From: Streptomyces sp. D2-8
GTDB lineage: Bacteria; Actinomycetota; Actinomycetes; Streptomycetales; Streptomycetaceae
NCBI RefSeq assembly: GCF_023184515.1
Contig: NZ_JAAHBP010000020.1
Span: 62,001 to 126,000 of the forward strand
Reading direction: 5' to 3'
DNA length: 64,000 bases
Position numbers and translations under genes: made by a program. Of this stretch, positions 35,073 through 42,938 are shown piece by piece (position 1 is the stretch's first letter; each line of letters begins with the position of its first letter). The notes below the pieces were generated by a model. That model was not told the origin of the DNA, did no database searches, and was given only the letters and a program-made list of their open reading frames with translations.

Positions 35073-35186
35073 GGCCTGCTCCTTCGTGCGGATCCGCTTC
35101 GACAGCTCACGGACGATCACTGCGCCGCCGCCCGCACGAGGCCGGCTTTGGTTGCGGCTTTTCGAGGGTTGACCACCCTTGAAGGT

Positions 35187-35216
35187 CATGTCATCGCTCG
35201 CTCACGCGATGACATG
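35187..35216. promoter_or_regulatory. Perfect 11-bp palindrome, amidase/transporter operator
   Basis: CATGTCATCGC and its exact inverse GCGATGACATG flank 8 bp, 12 bp before the substrate-binding-protein start and 115 bp upstream of the amidase start. Its perfection and location in a divergent promoter indicate an operator for a dimeric regulator; an RNA hairpin for the rightward transcript is an alternative. Confidence 0.65.
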
Positions 35217-35228
35217 TTGGAGGATAAA

Positions 35229-35424
35229 GTGCCCACCATCAAGCCCCATCACCTGAAAAGCAGGACCTGGCTCGCCGTCACGGCGGCTTCCGCGCTCGCC
35301 CTGACGGGCTGCGCCACCGACAGCGGGAAGTCGAGCGCCGAGAAGCCGGCAGGTGACCGACGGGGTCGTCAAGATCAAGAAGACCTTCCCGGACGTCGCG
35401 GCCGACAGCCAGTGCACGGGGTGA
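35229..35424 (+). pseudogene. ABC transporter substrate-binding lipoprotein, internally deleted
   Basis: A well-placed GGAGG and GTG open a lipoprotein signal (WLAVTAASALALTGCATDSG; lipobox LTGC). After about 39 residues the frame breaks, and the next sequence reads VTDGVVKIKKTFPDVAADSQ-CTG, the typical C-terminus of amide/branched-chain amino-acid binding proteins, in another frame. More than 300 residues between the two ends are missing. Inactive. Confidence 0.8.
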
Positions 35425-35431
35425 CGGACTC

Positions 35432-36219
35432 ATGGACCAGACCATCGCCCTGACGCTGGGTGTACTGTCCTCCGCCGCCGTCCTGGCACTGACGGCCGTC
35501 GGACTCTCACTGTCCTTCGGGTTGATGCGCATCATCAACCTGGCGCACGGCGAGTTCCTCACCATCGGCGCGTACAGCTCCGTCGTCTCCGCCGACCACG
35601 GCCCGCCCTGGGCGGTGGGCCTGGCGGCGGCCGTCGCCGTCGGGCTCGGGGTGGGCGCCCTGACCGAGCTGCTGTCGGTACGCCGGCTGTACGGGTCGCC
35701 GGAGCTGTCCATCCTGGCGACCTTCGGCCTGTCGATCGTCGTCCGCCGGCTGATCCAGCTGGGGTTCGGCAAGGACTACCGGACGGTTGCCAATCCGCTG
35801 TGTGCCACGAAGGTGCTCGGCGTCCCCTTCCCCGCCTACCAGCTGCTGCTCACCGGGCTCGCGGTGACGGTCGTCGTGGCGGTGCTTGCCGTGCTGCGGT
35901 TCACCTCCCTCGGGCTGCGGGTCCGAGCAGTCGCCAGCGACACCGCGCTGTCGGAGACCCTGGGGGTGCGCTCCACGCGGGTGAACCTCGTGGTGTTCGC
36001 GGCGAGCGCGGGCCTCGCCGCGACCGCCGGGGCACTGGTCGCACCCCGTCACCAACGTCCAGCCCGACATGGGCCTGGACTACGTCCTCACCGCCTTCCT
36101 CGTGGTCATCGTGGCCGGACGGCGCGTGGCACCGGTGCTCATCGCAGCGCTGGGTCTGGCGGTGGTGCAGAACCTGACGACCTTCTGGACCGACCCGCTT
36201 CTGGCCCGCCTGGCAGTAG
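35432..36219 (+). pseudogene. LivH/UrtB-type ABC permease, frameshifted and truncated
   Basis: Begins normally: MDQTIALTLGVLSSAAVLAL, GLSLSFGLMRIINLAHGEFL and several membrane segments with GLRVRAVASDTALSETLGV. Near 36045 a frameshift occurs; the correct frame continues as VTNVQPDMGLDYVLTAFLVV, IVAGRR then APVLIAALGLAVVQNLTTFW. The end is then cut and joined to an ATPase tail. The second permease and one ATPase gene are absent. Confidence 0.85.
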
Positions 36220-36423
36220 CAGCCCGCCAATGTGGACCGGTTCGCCGAGACGGTACGTCGGATCGCCGCCGCCGGCGTCGGCGTACTCCTCGCTGAGCAG
36301 CACTTGGACATGGCGCTGGGCGTAGCGGACCGGTGGTACCTGATGGAGAAGGGGCAGATCGCCGAGGAAGGGCAGGTCCACGAGGGAATCGTCGGGCATG
36401 TGGCGGGCCGGATGGCGCCCTGA
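36220..36423 (+). pseudogene. C-terminal fragment of a LivF/UrtE-type ABC ATPase
   Basis: In a frame opened by a stop just upstream, codons read QPANVDRFAETVRRIAAAGV, GVLLAEQHLDMALGVADRWY and LMEKGQIAEEGQVHE, the end of branched-chain/urea-type ABC ATPases (the AEQH switch region). Walker A, signature and Walker B are lost. It is fused directly to the truncated permease. Confidence 0.8.
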
Positions 36424-36547
36424 GGATCCACGCCGGTCTGGCCCGGCGGGCACGGAAACGGGTAAAGTCAACGGGTACACATACATTGGCACGTTGTCGC
36501 CGCATCACGGTGCCGCCGCATTCCGAAAGGATGAGAGGTCCCAGGAA

Positions 36548-36901
36548 GTGATCGACCACAGCCACGAGAGCGACCTGGTATTCCGTGCCCTCAACGACGC
36601 GACCCGTCGGGCCATTCTGACCCTGTTGGCCTCGGAACACGAACCCACGGCCGGAGACATCGCGGCCGCGTTCCCGGCGATCGGCCGGACCGCGGTCTCG
36701 GCGCACCTGAGGGTCCTGCGGGACGCGCAGCTGGTTTCCGAGATCCGCGACGGCAAACACCGGCGGTACCGCCTGGGCCCCAACCGTGCGGACGCGGCGA
36801 TCGCGTTCCTGCGTCAGATCTATGAGCAGTCGCTGCCCACGGACCAAGGGGTGGCAGCGGACCGGCCGGAGGGCGGGCTGCGTGAAGCGAAGAGCGGATG
36901 A
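36548..36901 (+). CDS. ArsR-family transcriptional regulator
   Basis: A 117-residue winged-helix repressor of the type usually paired with SRPBCC proteins (LNDATRRAILTLLASEHEPT, GRTAVSAHLRVLRDAQLVSE, KHRRYRLGPN). It lacks the CxC metal site, so metal sensing is unlikely. The GTG start at 36548 is preferred. It is 67 bp upstream of the SRPBCC fusion gene and probably cotranscribed with it. Confidence 0.88.
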   Translation: MIDHSHESDLVFRALNDATRRAILTLLASEHEPTAGDIAAAFPAIGRTAVSAHLRVLRDAQLVSEIRDGKHRRYRLGPNRADAAIAFLRQIYEQSLPTDQGVAADRPEGGLREAKSG

Positions 36902-36968
36902 CGGCCGCGGGCACGCCTCCCGGCGTGCCCGTCAGCCGGGCCTTGTCACGGCCTGCTGAGGAGAGCCC

Positions 36969-38429
36969 ATGCACGAGATCGCCCTCGTCAACGAGACGCA
37001 CCTCGGTATGCCCCCGCACGAGGCGTTCGGCATGTTCGGACGAACCGGTGGCCCGGGCTGGTTGTTCTCCGCGCGGTTCGAGCACGCGGAGCCCGGCGCG
37101 GTGGCCGGCGTCGACATACCCCTGCCGTTCGCGGCCCCAGGAGGCGAGACGACCGTACGGGGCACGGCACGCATCGTGGAGATGCGGCCGTACCGGCGGA
37201 TCGTGCTGCAGCACGAGACGCCGTGGACCGGGCGGATCACCATCACCTTCGCCCGTGAGCCCGGGGGCACGCGGGTGCGCACGGTCACCGAACTCGATCA
37301 GGAGGCTCTCGGCTGGATGACGGGCAGCCTGGGCTGCGCGGCGCCGGACAGCGAGAGCCGAACCGACGAGACGTGTATCGCCTTGCTGACCAGTATGTCG
37401 GGGAGCGCCGGCCTGTTCGGCCGGGCCGCCGCCAACTGCGCGGCGCTGGCAGCCGAGGAGATCAACGCCGAGGGCGGGATCGGCGGCCGGCCGGTGCGGA
37501 TCGAGGTGATCGACGATCGCACCCACGCCGCCACGGGGCTGGCCCGGCTGCGGGAACTCGACCAGCGGCGCGGCCTGGCGGCCGTGGTGGGCGTACACAG
37601 CTCGGCGACCTTCAACGCGGTGAGCCGCTACGCGCGGGCGTCACGTCTGCTGTATCTCTACACCGCCGCGAACGAGGGCAGCCGCGTGCAGGACGGAACG
37701 CTGTTCCGGCTCGGTGAGTCGGTGGCGGACCAACTCGCGCAGGCGGTTCCGTCGCTGATGCGCGAGAGCGGCGGTCGCTCCTGGTACCTGATCGGCAACG
37801 ACTACTCCTGGCCCCGGGCCGTCTGCACGCGAGGCCGCCGCATCGCGGAGCACCACGGCGGGCATGTCGTCGGCGAACGCCTCGTCCGGCTCGGCGAGTC
37901 GTCCTTCGACGACGTGCTGGAGGACATCGAGGCGTCCGGCGCCGACCTGGTGCTCTCCAGCCTGGTGGGGTGGAGTTCCATCGACTTCGAGCGGCGGTTC
38001 CACGCCGCGGGGCTGCGCCGCCGTATCCGTACGCTCGCACCCCTGCTGGAGGAGAGCACCCGAGAGCATCTGGGCGCCGCGGGCAGCGGGCTCTGGTCCT
38101 GCCTGCCGTATTTCTCCGCCCTGGACACGGCGGAGAACACCGACTTCCTGCGACGCTACCGGGCCGCTTTCGGTCCCTGGGCCCCGTCGCCGTCGGCGCT
38201 GACGGAGTCGGCGTACGAGGGCCTTCATCTGTTCGCCCGGGCCGCGCGGAAAGCGGGGGCGCCGCGGGGCGGTGAGGTCTCCCGGGCCCTGCACGGTCTC
38301 ACTCTGGCCGGACCGCGCGGCAGGGTCTCGGTGGGAGCCGACGGCCGGCTGCGGCAGAGCATGTACCTGGCCGAGGCCACTGCCACAGGGTTCGCGATCC
38401 GCGGACAGATGCCGTCCGGTACCGCCTGA
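36969..38429 (+). CDS. SRPBCC domain fused to a periplasmic-binding-protein-type ligand sensor
   Basis: A 486-residue protein with two parts. Residues 1-115 form an SRPBCC/START-like ligand pocket (MPPHEAFGMFGRTGGPGWLF, RPYRRIVLQHETPWTGRITI). Residues about 130-480 form a type I periplasmic-binding fold similar to amide/urea binding proteins and the AmiC sensor (LLTSMSGSAGLFGRAAANCA, LAAEEINAEGGIGGRPVRIE, YLIGNDYSWPR, ALTESAYEGLHLFARAA). There is no signal peptide or lipobox, so it is cytoplasmic and likely senses rather than transports an amide. An ArsR regulator precedes it, and the intact amidase and decayed transporter lie just upstream. Confidence 0.8.
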   Translation: MHEIALVNETHLGMPPHEAFGMFGRTGGPGWLFSARFEHAEPGAVAGVDIPLPFAAPGGETTVRGTARIVEMRPYRRIVLQHETPWTGRITITFAREPGGTRVRTVTELDQEALGWMTGSLGCAAPDSESRTDETCIALLTSMSGSAGLFGRAAANCAALAAEEINAEGGIGGRPVRIEVIDDRTHAATGLARLRELDQRRGLAAVVGVHSSATFNAVSRYARASRLLYLYTAANEGSRVQDGTLFRLGESVADQLAQAVPSLMRESGGRSWYLIGNDYSWPRAVCTRGRRIAEHHGGHVVGERLVRLGESSFDDVLEDIEASGADLVLSSLVGWSSIDFERRFHAAGLRRRIRTLAPLLEESTREHLGAAGSGLWSCLPYFSALDTAENTDFLRRYRAAFGPWAPSPSALTESAYEGLHLFARAARKAGAPRGGEVSRALHGLTLAGPRGRVSVGADGRLRQSMYLAEATATGFAIRGQMPSGTA

Positions 38430-38632
38430 CCATGCGCACGGCTTGGCGGGGCACTGGCCGGCAGGTATGCCGGCCGAGTCTCCCCACCGCACACCCACCC
38501 AACCAACGCAAAGTACATTAATTGATCATCCGTACGGCAAGCCCACAAGCCCGTGCCAATGGCGATGGCAGTCGGTCGCGGGCATCCGCACGTGCGGCCC
38601 TGCTGTGGACCAAGTAGCGCTCGGAGAGGTTC

Positions 38633-40225
38633 ATGAGAAGCCTGGACCCCACGGATCCACCGGCCATTGGCGGCTATCCTCTGCTGGCACAGCTCGGCGC
38701 CGGCGGCATGGGACAAGTGTTCCTGTCCCGTACCGTGTCGGGCCGGCCATTGGCGCTCAAGACCATACGGACCGAGTTCGGCGCGGATCCGGGCTTCGAG
38801 GAACGATTCGCCCGCGAGATCGCCAGCAGCAATCAGGTGCGCTCTCCGTGGACGGTGGCAGTCGTCGACTACAGTCCCGCGGGACACAGGCCACAGTGGC
38901 TGGCCACCGAGTACGTCGCCGCACCTTCCCTCGCGGACTGGGTGGAACGGCACGGCTCGCTGCCCGAGCCCGTGGTCCGCGCCCTCGCGGCGGAACTCGC
39001 AGAGGGCCTGCGGGCAGTGCACCGGACGGGCCTCGCGCATCGCGACGTGAAGCCCTCGAATGTGCTGCTCGCCCGCCGCCACCCCCTGCTCATCGACTTC
39101 GGCATCGCCCGAGCCGCCGAAGACACCCGCCACACCCGGGCCGGCGGGGTCATCGGCTCACCCGGATACATGGCACCGGAGCAGGCAACCGGAGGAAGCT
39201 CGGCCGAACCCGGCGACGTCTTCGCCCTGGGGGCCGTACTCGTCTACGCGGCCTCCGGGAAGGGCCCCTTCCTGCGCCCCGGCGAGGATCTGTCGGCGGC
39301 ACAGCTGCTTTACCGGATTGTTCACGAGGAGCCGGTGCTCGACGGCGTACCACCCGCCCTCATGCCACTGGCGGCCGCCTGCCTGGACAAGTCGCCCCAG
39401 GCCCGTCCCACCACGGACGAACTGCTCGAGCAGCTCGGCACCGGCCCCCGTGCCTGGGTCACGGCGCTGTCACCGGGCCTGGAGGCGGAGATCGCCGCGA
39501 GGGAGGCCGAGCTGCGAGCGGCGCTGGAGCGGTATGCCGTCCCCTCCCCCTCGCCGAACCCGACGCCCTCGGCGGGGTTCGGACCGCCGATGGCCTACCT
39601 CCCCCCTCCGCCCCTCCCACCCGGGACTGCTCCGAGACCTCCGTCCTCCGTCCCTCCCGGCATGGGATCCGGCCCCGCACCCGGTCGGCGGTCGGCTCAC
39701 GCCCTTACGGTCGCCGTCCTCGCGGGCATGGTGACGGCGGCGGCTGCCACCGCAGCGATCACCTGGCCGGATGGAACCGAAGGCACATCCACATCTCCGA
39801 CCCCCTCCGCCTCGACGTCTTCGGATGCCCTGCCCGCGTCGTGGGTGGGCACCTGGCGGGGCAGCGGCCCCGGCAACTCCTCCGGTGACGGCATCACCAG
39901 CGCCCGCACGACCAAGGTGTCCGTCACCGTCACGCTCCATGCGGCGGAGCGAGGCGAGATCGTTGGCAGACAGGTCAGCAAGGTGACCGAGGCCACCACG
40001 GGCCGGGACATCGGGTGTACGGAAACTCTTCGCCTGCAAGAGTCGCATCGAACGACCATGGTCTTCGAGGCGGTCACGAGCGCTCCCACCGACCCCTCCG
40101 CAGGCGTACTGTGCACGCGGGGCAACCTCTACACGCTGACGAAGACCGGCGCCGACGTCCTGACCCTGGAGGACGAGGGCAGTCAGACGACGGGATCCCC
40201 GTCGCGGTTGGTCCGCTCCTCCTGA
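38633..40225 (+). CDS. Membrane-anchored serine/threonine protein kinase
   Basis: A 530-residue Hanks-type kinase. The kinase domain (about 15-270) has the glycine loop GAGGMGQVF, Lys in LALKTIR, HRDVKPSNVLL, DFGIARA and SPGYMAPEQATG. A Pro-rich juxtamembrane linker (about 300-350) precedes one membrane helix (ALTVAVLAGMVTAAAATAAI, about 357-376), then a Thr/Ser-rich stretch and an external domain (about 400-525) of unknown ligand, containing two or more Cys. GGAGAGG lies before the ATG. The external domain lacks PASTA repeats. Confidence 0.92.
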   Translation: MRSLDPTDPPAIGGYPLLAQLGAGGMGQVFLSRTVSGRPLALKTIRTEFGADPGFEERFAREIASSNQVRSPWTVAVVDYSPAGHRPQWLATEYVAAPSLADWVERHGSLPEPVVRALAAELAEGLRAVHRTGLAHRDVKPSNVLLARRHPLLIDFGIARAAEDTRHTRAGGVIGSPGYMAPEQATGGSSAEPGDVFALGAVLVYAASGKGPFLRPGEDLSAAQLLYRIVHEEPVLDGVPPALMPLAAACLDKSPQARPTTDELLEQLGTGPRAWVTALSPGLEAEIAAREAELRAALERYAVPSPSPNPTPSAGFGPPMAYLPPPPLPPGTAPRPPSSVPPGMGSGPAPGRRSAHALTVAVLAGMVTAAAATAAITWPDGTEGTSTSPTPSASTSSDALPASWVGTWRGSGPGNSSGDGITSARTTKVSVTVTLHAAERGEIVGRQVSKVTEATTGRDIGCTETLRLQESHRTTMVFEAVTSAPTDPSAGVLCTRGNLYTLTKTGADVLTLEDEGSQTTGSPSRLVRSS

Positions 40226-40263
40226 CGTACGGCAGCGCGTAAGCCAGGTGAAGACGTTTCTGC

Positions 40264-40364
40264 GGACGGCGTGGCGATGGCCCTGACCGGCGACGGTGCC
40301 ACCAGCGAGGGCGACTTCCATGAGGCGCTGAACTTCGCGGCCGTCCTCCGCACGCCGGTCGTCT
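40264..40364 (+). repeat. 101-bp inverted copy of an E1-alpha gene segment
   Basis: Reads DGVAMALTGDGATSEGDFHE and ALNFAAVLRTPVV, part of the thiamine-diphosphate site of 2-oxoacid dehydrogenase E1-alpha. It equals the reverse complement of 46021-46121 except for three bases (98/101 by eye). A duplicated fragment about 5.7 kb from its source and in opposite orientation. Confidence 0.85.
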
Positions 40365-40621
40365 GCCAACGGCTCGACCAGAACATGGGTCTGCACGACG
40401 TCGCCGTCTCGCACACACTGCGGGAGACCTCGCCGGGCTACTTCGACATCGCCGAATCCGGCTGCTGAACAGGCGACAGCCGCGCCGATCCCTCCGGCTG
40501 GACCGGCGGTACTCGCGCCGGCACCGCAGGAAGACCGGGCGCCGAGTGAAGGGGGCAGCACGACGGCCGTGTCCGCCCAGGCACCCGGTCAGGCCGCCCT
40601 CGTCGCGTCACGGCCGTCAGG
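40365..40621 (+). other. Unidentified gene tail
   Basis: Directly after the E1-alpha fragment the same frame reads RLDQNMGLHDVAVSHTLRET-SPGYFDIAESGC and stops at 40468. Removing one base would extend it as PAAEQATAAPIPPAGPAVLA and beyond. It looks like a real but frameshifted C-terminus of an unrecognised protein. No other feature in this stretch. Confidence 0.35.
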
Positions 40622-40629
40622 GCGGAGGC

Positions 40630-40894
40630 TCACAGCCCGTTGACGGTGACGGTGTGCGGCAACACGGCCGGCAGTACCGCCATACGGGCCACGTCCCGGT
40701 TGTCCTCGCCGGCCTGGTCGGCCGCGCCAGGGATCACCTCGTCCACGGCGCCGGCCGAGATCGCCGAGCGCCGTACCGCCTCACCGACGACGAGGGCGGC
40801 CAGGCCGTCGGGGCGTGCCGAGGTCAGGGCGCCCCCGTGACGGCCCTGCGGGGTGCGGGGGCCCCGTCGGTCAGATAGACCTAGGCATCAGACA
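40630..40894 (-). pseudogene. N-terminal fragment of a PaaJ-like thiolase
   Basis: From a GTG at 40894 the reading begins VSDA, hits an in-frame TAG, then continues GAPRTPQGRHGGALTSARPD, VVGEAVRRSAISAGAVDEVI, QAGEDNRDVARMAVL and ends at 40630 before the nucleophile Cys. It overlaps the end of the second paaN by 7 bases, just as the intact paaJ overlaps the first paaN by 8. A duplicated paaN-paaJ pair in which paaJ has died. Confidence 0.85.
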
Positions 40895-42588
40895 CGGCTG
40901 CTCTCCTCCTCGGGGGCGTGGCGGCGGGACTGGACCACCGAGAAGCGGCCGGTGACAAAAGCCGGATCGGTGAGGGCGGCGTTGGCGGCGGGGTTGGCCG
41001 CAGTGCCGTGGAAGTCGCTGAAGGCGGCGGACTGGTTGACGAAGACGGCGCCGGTCAGGTTCTCCGACAGGTGCACGCCCGCGTCCAGAGCGGTATCGCG
41101 GGCCGCCTCCAGCACGTCGTCGTCGGTGGTGTACACGGAGGCGGTCAGCGCGCCGTACCGCCGGACGGTTTCGTGCAGGAGCCGCAGGCCGTGCTCGGTG
41201 GAGTCGGTGCCGATGACGAACGAGACCGGTCCGAACCACTCGCTGCTGTACGTCTTCTCGTCGGCCCCGGCGTCAAGCCGGGCCACCAACGGGGTGCGGA
41301 CGACCGCGCCGGGGTGCTCGGGGTGCGCCAGCTCCCGTGAAGAGTGCGCGATACGGCCGCTGAGGACCGTCGCCGCCTCCTCCAGCCGGTTCAGGACGCC
41401 CTCGTTCACGATGGCGCCCAGGGTGCCGGCAGCACGCGCGGGGTCGCCGAGCAGCTTGTCCAGCGCCGTACCCAGGTCGGTGGCGAACTCGTCGGCCGTG
41501 CGCGGCCCCTGGTCGGTGGTGAAGCCCTCGCGCGGGACCAGGATGTTCTGCGGGGTGGTGCACATCTGGCCGCTGTAGAGGGCGAGAGAGAAGGCCAGGT
41601 TGTGCAGCAGTCCCGCGTAGTCATCGGTGGAGTCGACGAGGACGGTGTTCAGTCCGGCCTTCTCGGTGTGCACGGCGGCCTGGCGGGCGTTGGTCTCCAG
41701 CCAGTCGCCGAACTCGCTGGACCCGGTGAAGTCCACGATGCGCACATCGGGGTGTGTGGCCAGGGTGGTGGCGGTGCGCTCGTCGGGGCGCTGGGCGCCG
41801 AGCAGCACCACGTCCGGGTCGAATCCGGCCTCCGCCAGGACCTCACGGGCGATGCGCACCGTGATGGCCAATGGCAGCACGGCCCGCCGATGCGGCTTGA
41901 CGATCACCGGGTTGCCGGTGACCAGGCTCGCGAACAAGCCCGGGTAGCCGTTCCAGGTGGGGAAGGTGTTGCAGGCGATCAGCACGGCGACGCCGCGTCC
42001 GACCGGGGTGAAGGTCTTGTCCATGGCGAGCGGGCCGCCCCTGCGCTGCGGCTTGCTCCAGCGGGCGGTGGCCGGGTGGCGCTTCTGCTCGTACCAGGCG
42101 TACGCCACCGCTTCGAGCCCGCGGTCCTGGGCGTGCGGGCCGCCTGCCTGGAAGGCCATCACGAACGGCTGGCCGGTGGTGTGCTGCACAGCATGCGCGA
42201 TCTCGAAGCTCGCCGCGTTCAGCCGGGCCAGGATCTCGGCCGCGACTCCGGCCCGGGTGTCGGGGCTCGCGGCGCGCCACTTCGCGGCGGCGGCCTTGGC
42301 CGTGGCGACGGCAGCGTCGGGGGCGAGGTAGGGGTAGCTGACGTCGAGCGGGAAGCCGTAAGGCGAGTACTCGGTGGCGGGGACGGTACCGGCGGTGGGG
42401 TGTCCTTCGAGGGGGAAGGGGTTGCCGAGGAGGGCGTGGAAGGCGGCCTCGCCCTGCTGGGGCGCCTCGGCTCCGTAGACGGAGGTGCTGGGTGTCTCCG
42501 GGTACGGCGTCCAGTAGCCGCGGTCGGCGGCGTGCTCCACGGCCTGCTGGAGCAGGTCCGCGTGGCGGGTGTAGAAGTCGGTGGACAT
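40888..42588 (-). CDS. paaN: Second PaaN aldehyde dehydrogenase
   Basis: A 566-residue close paralogue of the protein at 26402-28114, with all catalytic residues kept: CNTFPTWNG, VIVKPHR, HTEKAGLN and GQMCTTPQN. Segments such as GGPHAQDRGLEAVAYAW are identical between the two. It stands alone with a dead thiolase fragment behind it and an ACCGAAC-type palindrome just before its start (42601-42612), so it is probably controlled with the main paa operons. It could process a related substrate or be a redundant copy. Confidence 0.93.
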   Translation of the reverse strand: MSTDFYTRHADLLQQAVEHAADRGYWTPYPETPSTSVYGAEAPQQGEAAFHALLGNPFPLEGHPTAGTVPATEYSPYGFPLDVSYPYLAPDAAVATAKAAAAKWRAASPDTRAGVAAEILARLNAASFEIAHAVQHTTGQPFVMAFQAGGPHAQDRGLEAVAYAWYEQKRHPATARWSKPQRRGGPLAMDKTFTPVGRGVAVLIACNTFPTWNGYPGLFASLVTGNPVIVKPHRRAVLPLAITVRIAREVLAEAGFDPDVVLLGAQRPDERTATTLATHPDVRIVDFTGSSEFGDWLETNARQAAVHTEKAGLNTVLVDSTDDYAGLLHNLAFSLALYSGQMCTTPQNILVPREGFTTDQGPRTADEFATDLGTALDKLLGDPARAAGTLGAIVNEGVLNRLEEAATVLSGRIAHSSRELAHPEHPGAVVRTPLVARLDAGADEKTYSSEWFGPVSFVIGTDSTEHGLRLLHETVRRYGALTASVYTTDDDVLEAARDTALDAGVHLSENLTGAVFVNQSAAFSDFHGTAANPAANAALTDPAFVTGRFSVVQSRRHAPEEESSRV

Positions 42589-42600
42589 CGGGAACTCCTG

Positions 42601-42612
42601 CCGAACGTTCGG
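42601..42612. promoter_or_regulatory. PaaR-like operator before the second paaN
   Basis: CCGAACGTTCGG is a perfect 12-bp palindrome 12 bp upstream of the second paaN start. It shares the CCGAA/TTCGG arms with the sites at 28174 and 22708. Confidence 0.65.
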
Positions 42613-42938
42613 TGGATCGGTGGACGCAGGCCGCCCAGGGGCGGATGCGCGGAAGGGCTGGGGTCGGGGACTGAGAGGCGACGGGCTGAGGAGCGATGGG
42701 CCGGGCTGAGGGCCTAAGGGGTCCTTTCACATGAGCGTCCGATCAGGTCGCGTGGTCTGGTGCCGTGCATCGCAAGGCGCCAGAGCGGCCTCGATGGGGG
42801 TGCCCCCTGTTCGAGCGGAGCCGAGAGCTTGAGGGAGGAGCCACGTGGGCGTTTCGGCAACGCGGCGAGGTGCGGTGTGCCAGGCCGCGCGACCCGGACG
42901 GGCACAGCGAAAGGCCCCCTAAGGGTGAGGTCGGTGGA
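42613..42938. other. Intergenic stretch with repeat
   Basis: About 330 bp with no gene between the second paaN and the end of the E2 gene. It holds the paaN promoter region and one copy of a common Streptomyces intergenic repeat (42796-42841). Confidence 0.5.
42796..42841. repeat. Streptomyces-type intergenic repeat
   Basis: TGGGGGTGCCCCCTGTTCGA followed by GAGCTTGAGGGAGGA resembles the dispersed GGGGGTGCCCCC...GAGCTTGGGGGAGG elements found between many Streptomyces genes. The GGGGG/CCCCC arms can form a small hairpin. Confidence 0.5.

Noticed and set aside
33336..35453. A 705-codon plus-strand open frame
   Set aside because: Antisense of the amidase gene, whose Lys-Ser-Ser triad is clear on the minus strand. 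Only its last part, in the binding-protein remnant, has meaning.
42760..42938. A small gene between the second paaN and the E2 gene
   Set aside because: Both strands read only low-complexity sequence across a known type of intergenic repeat.
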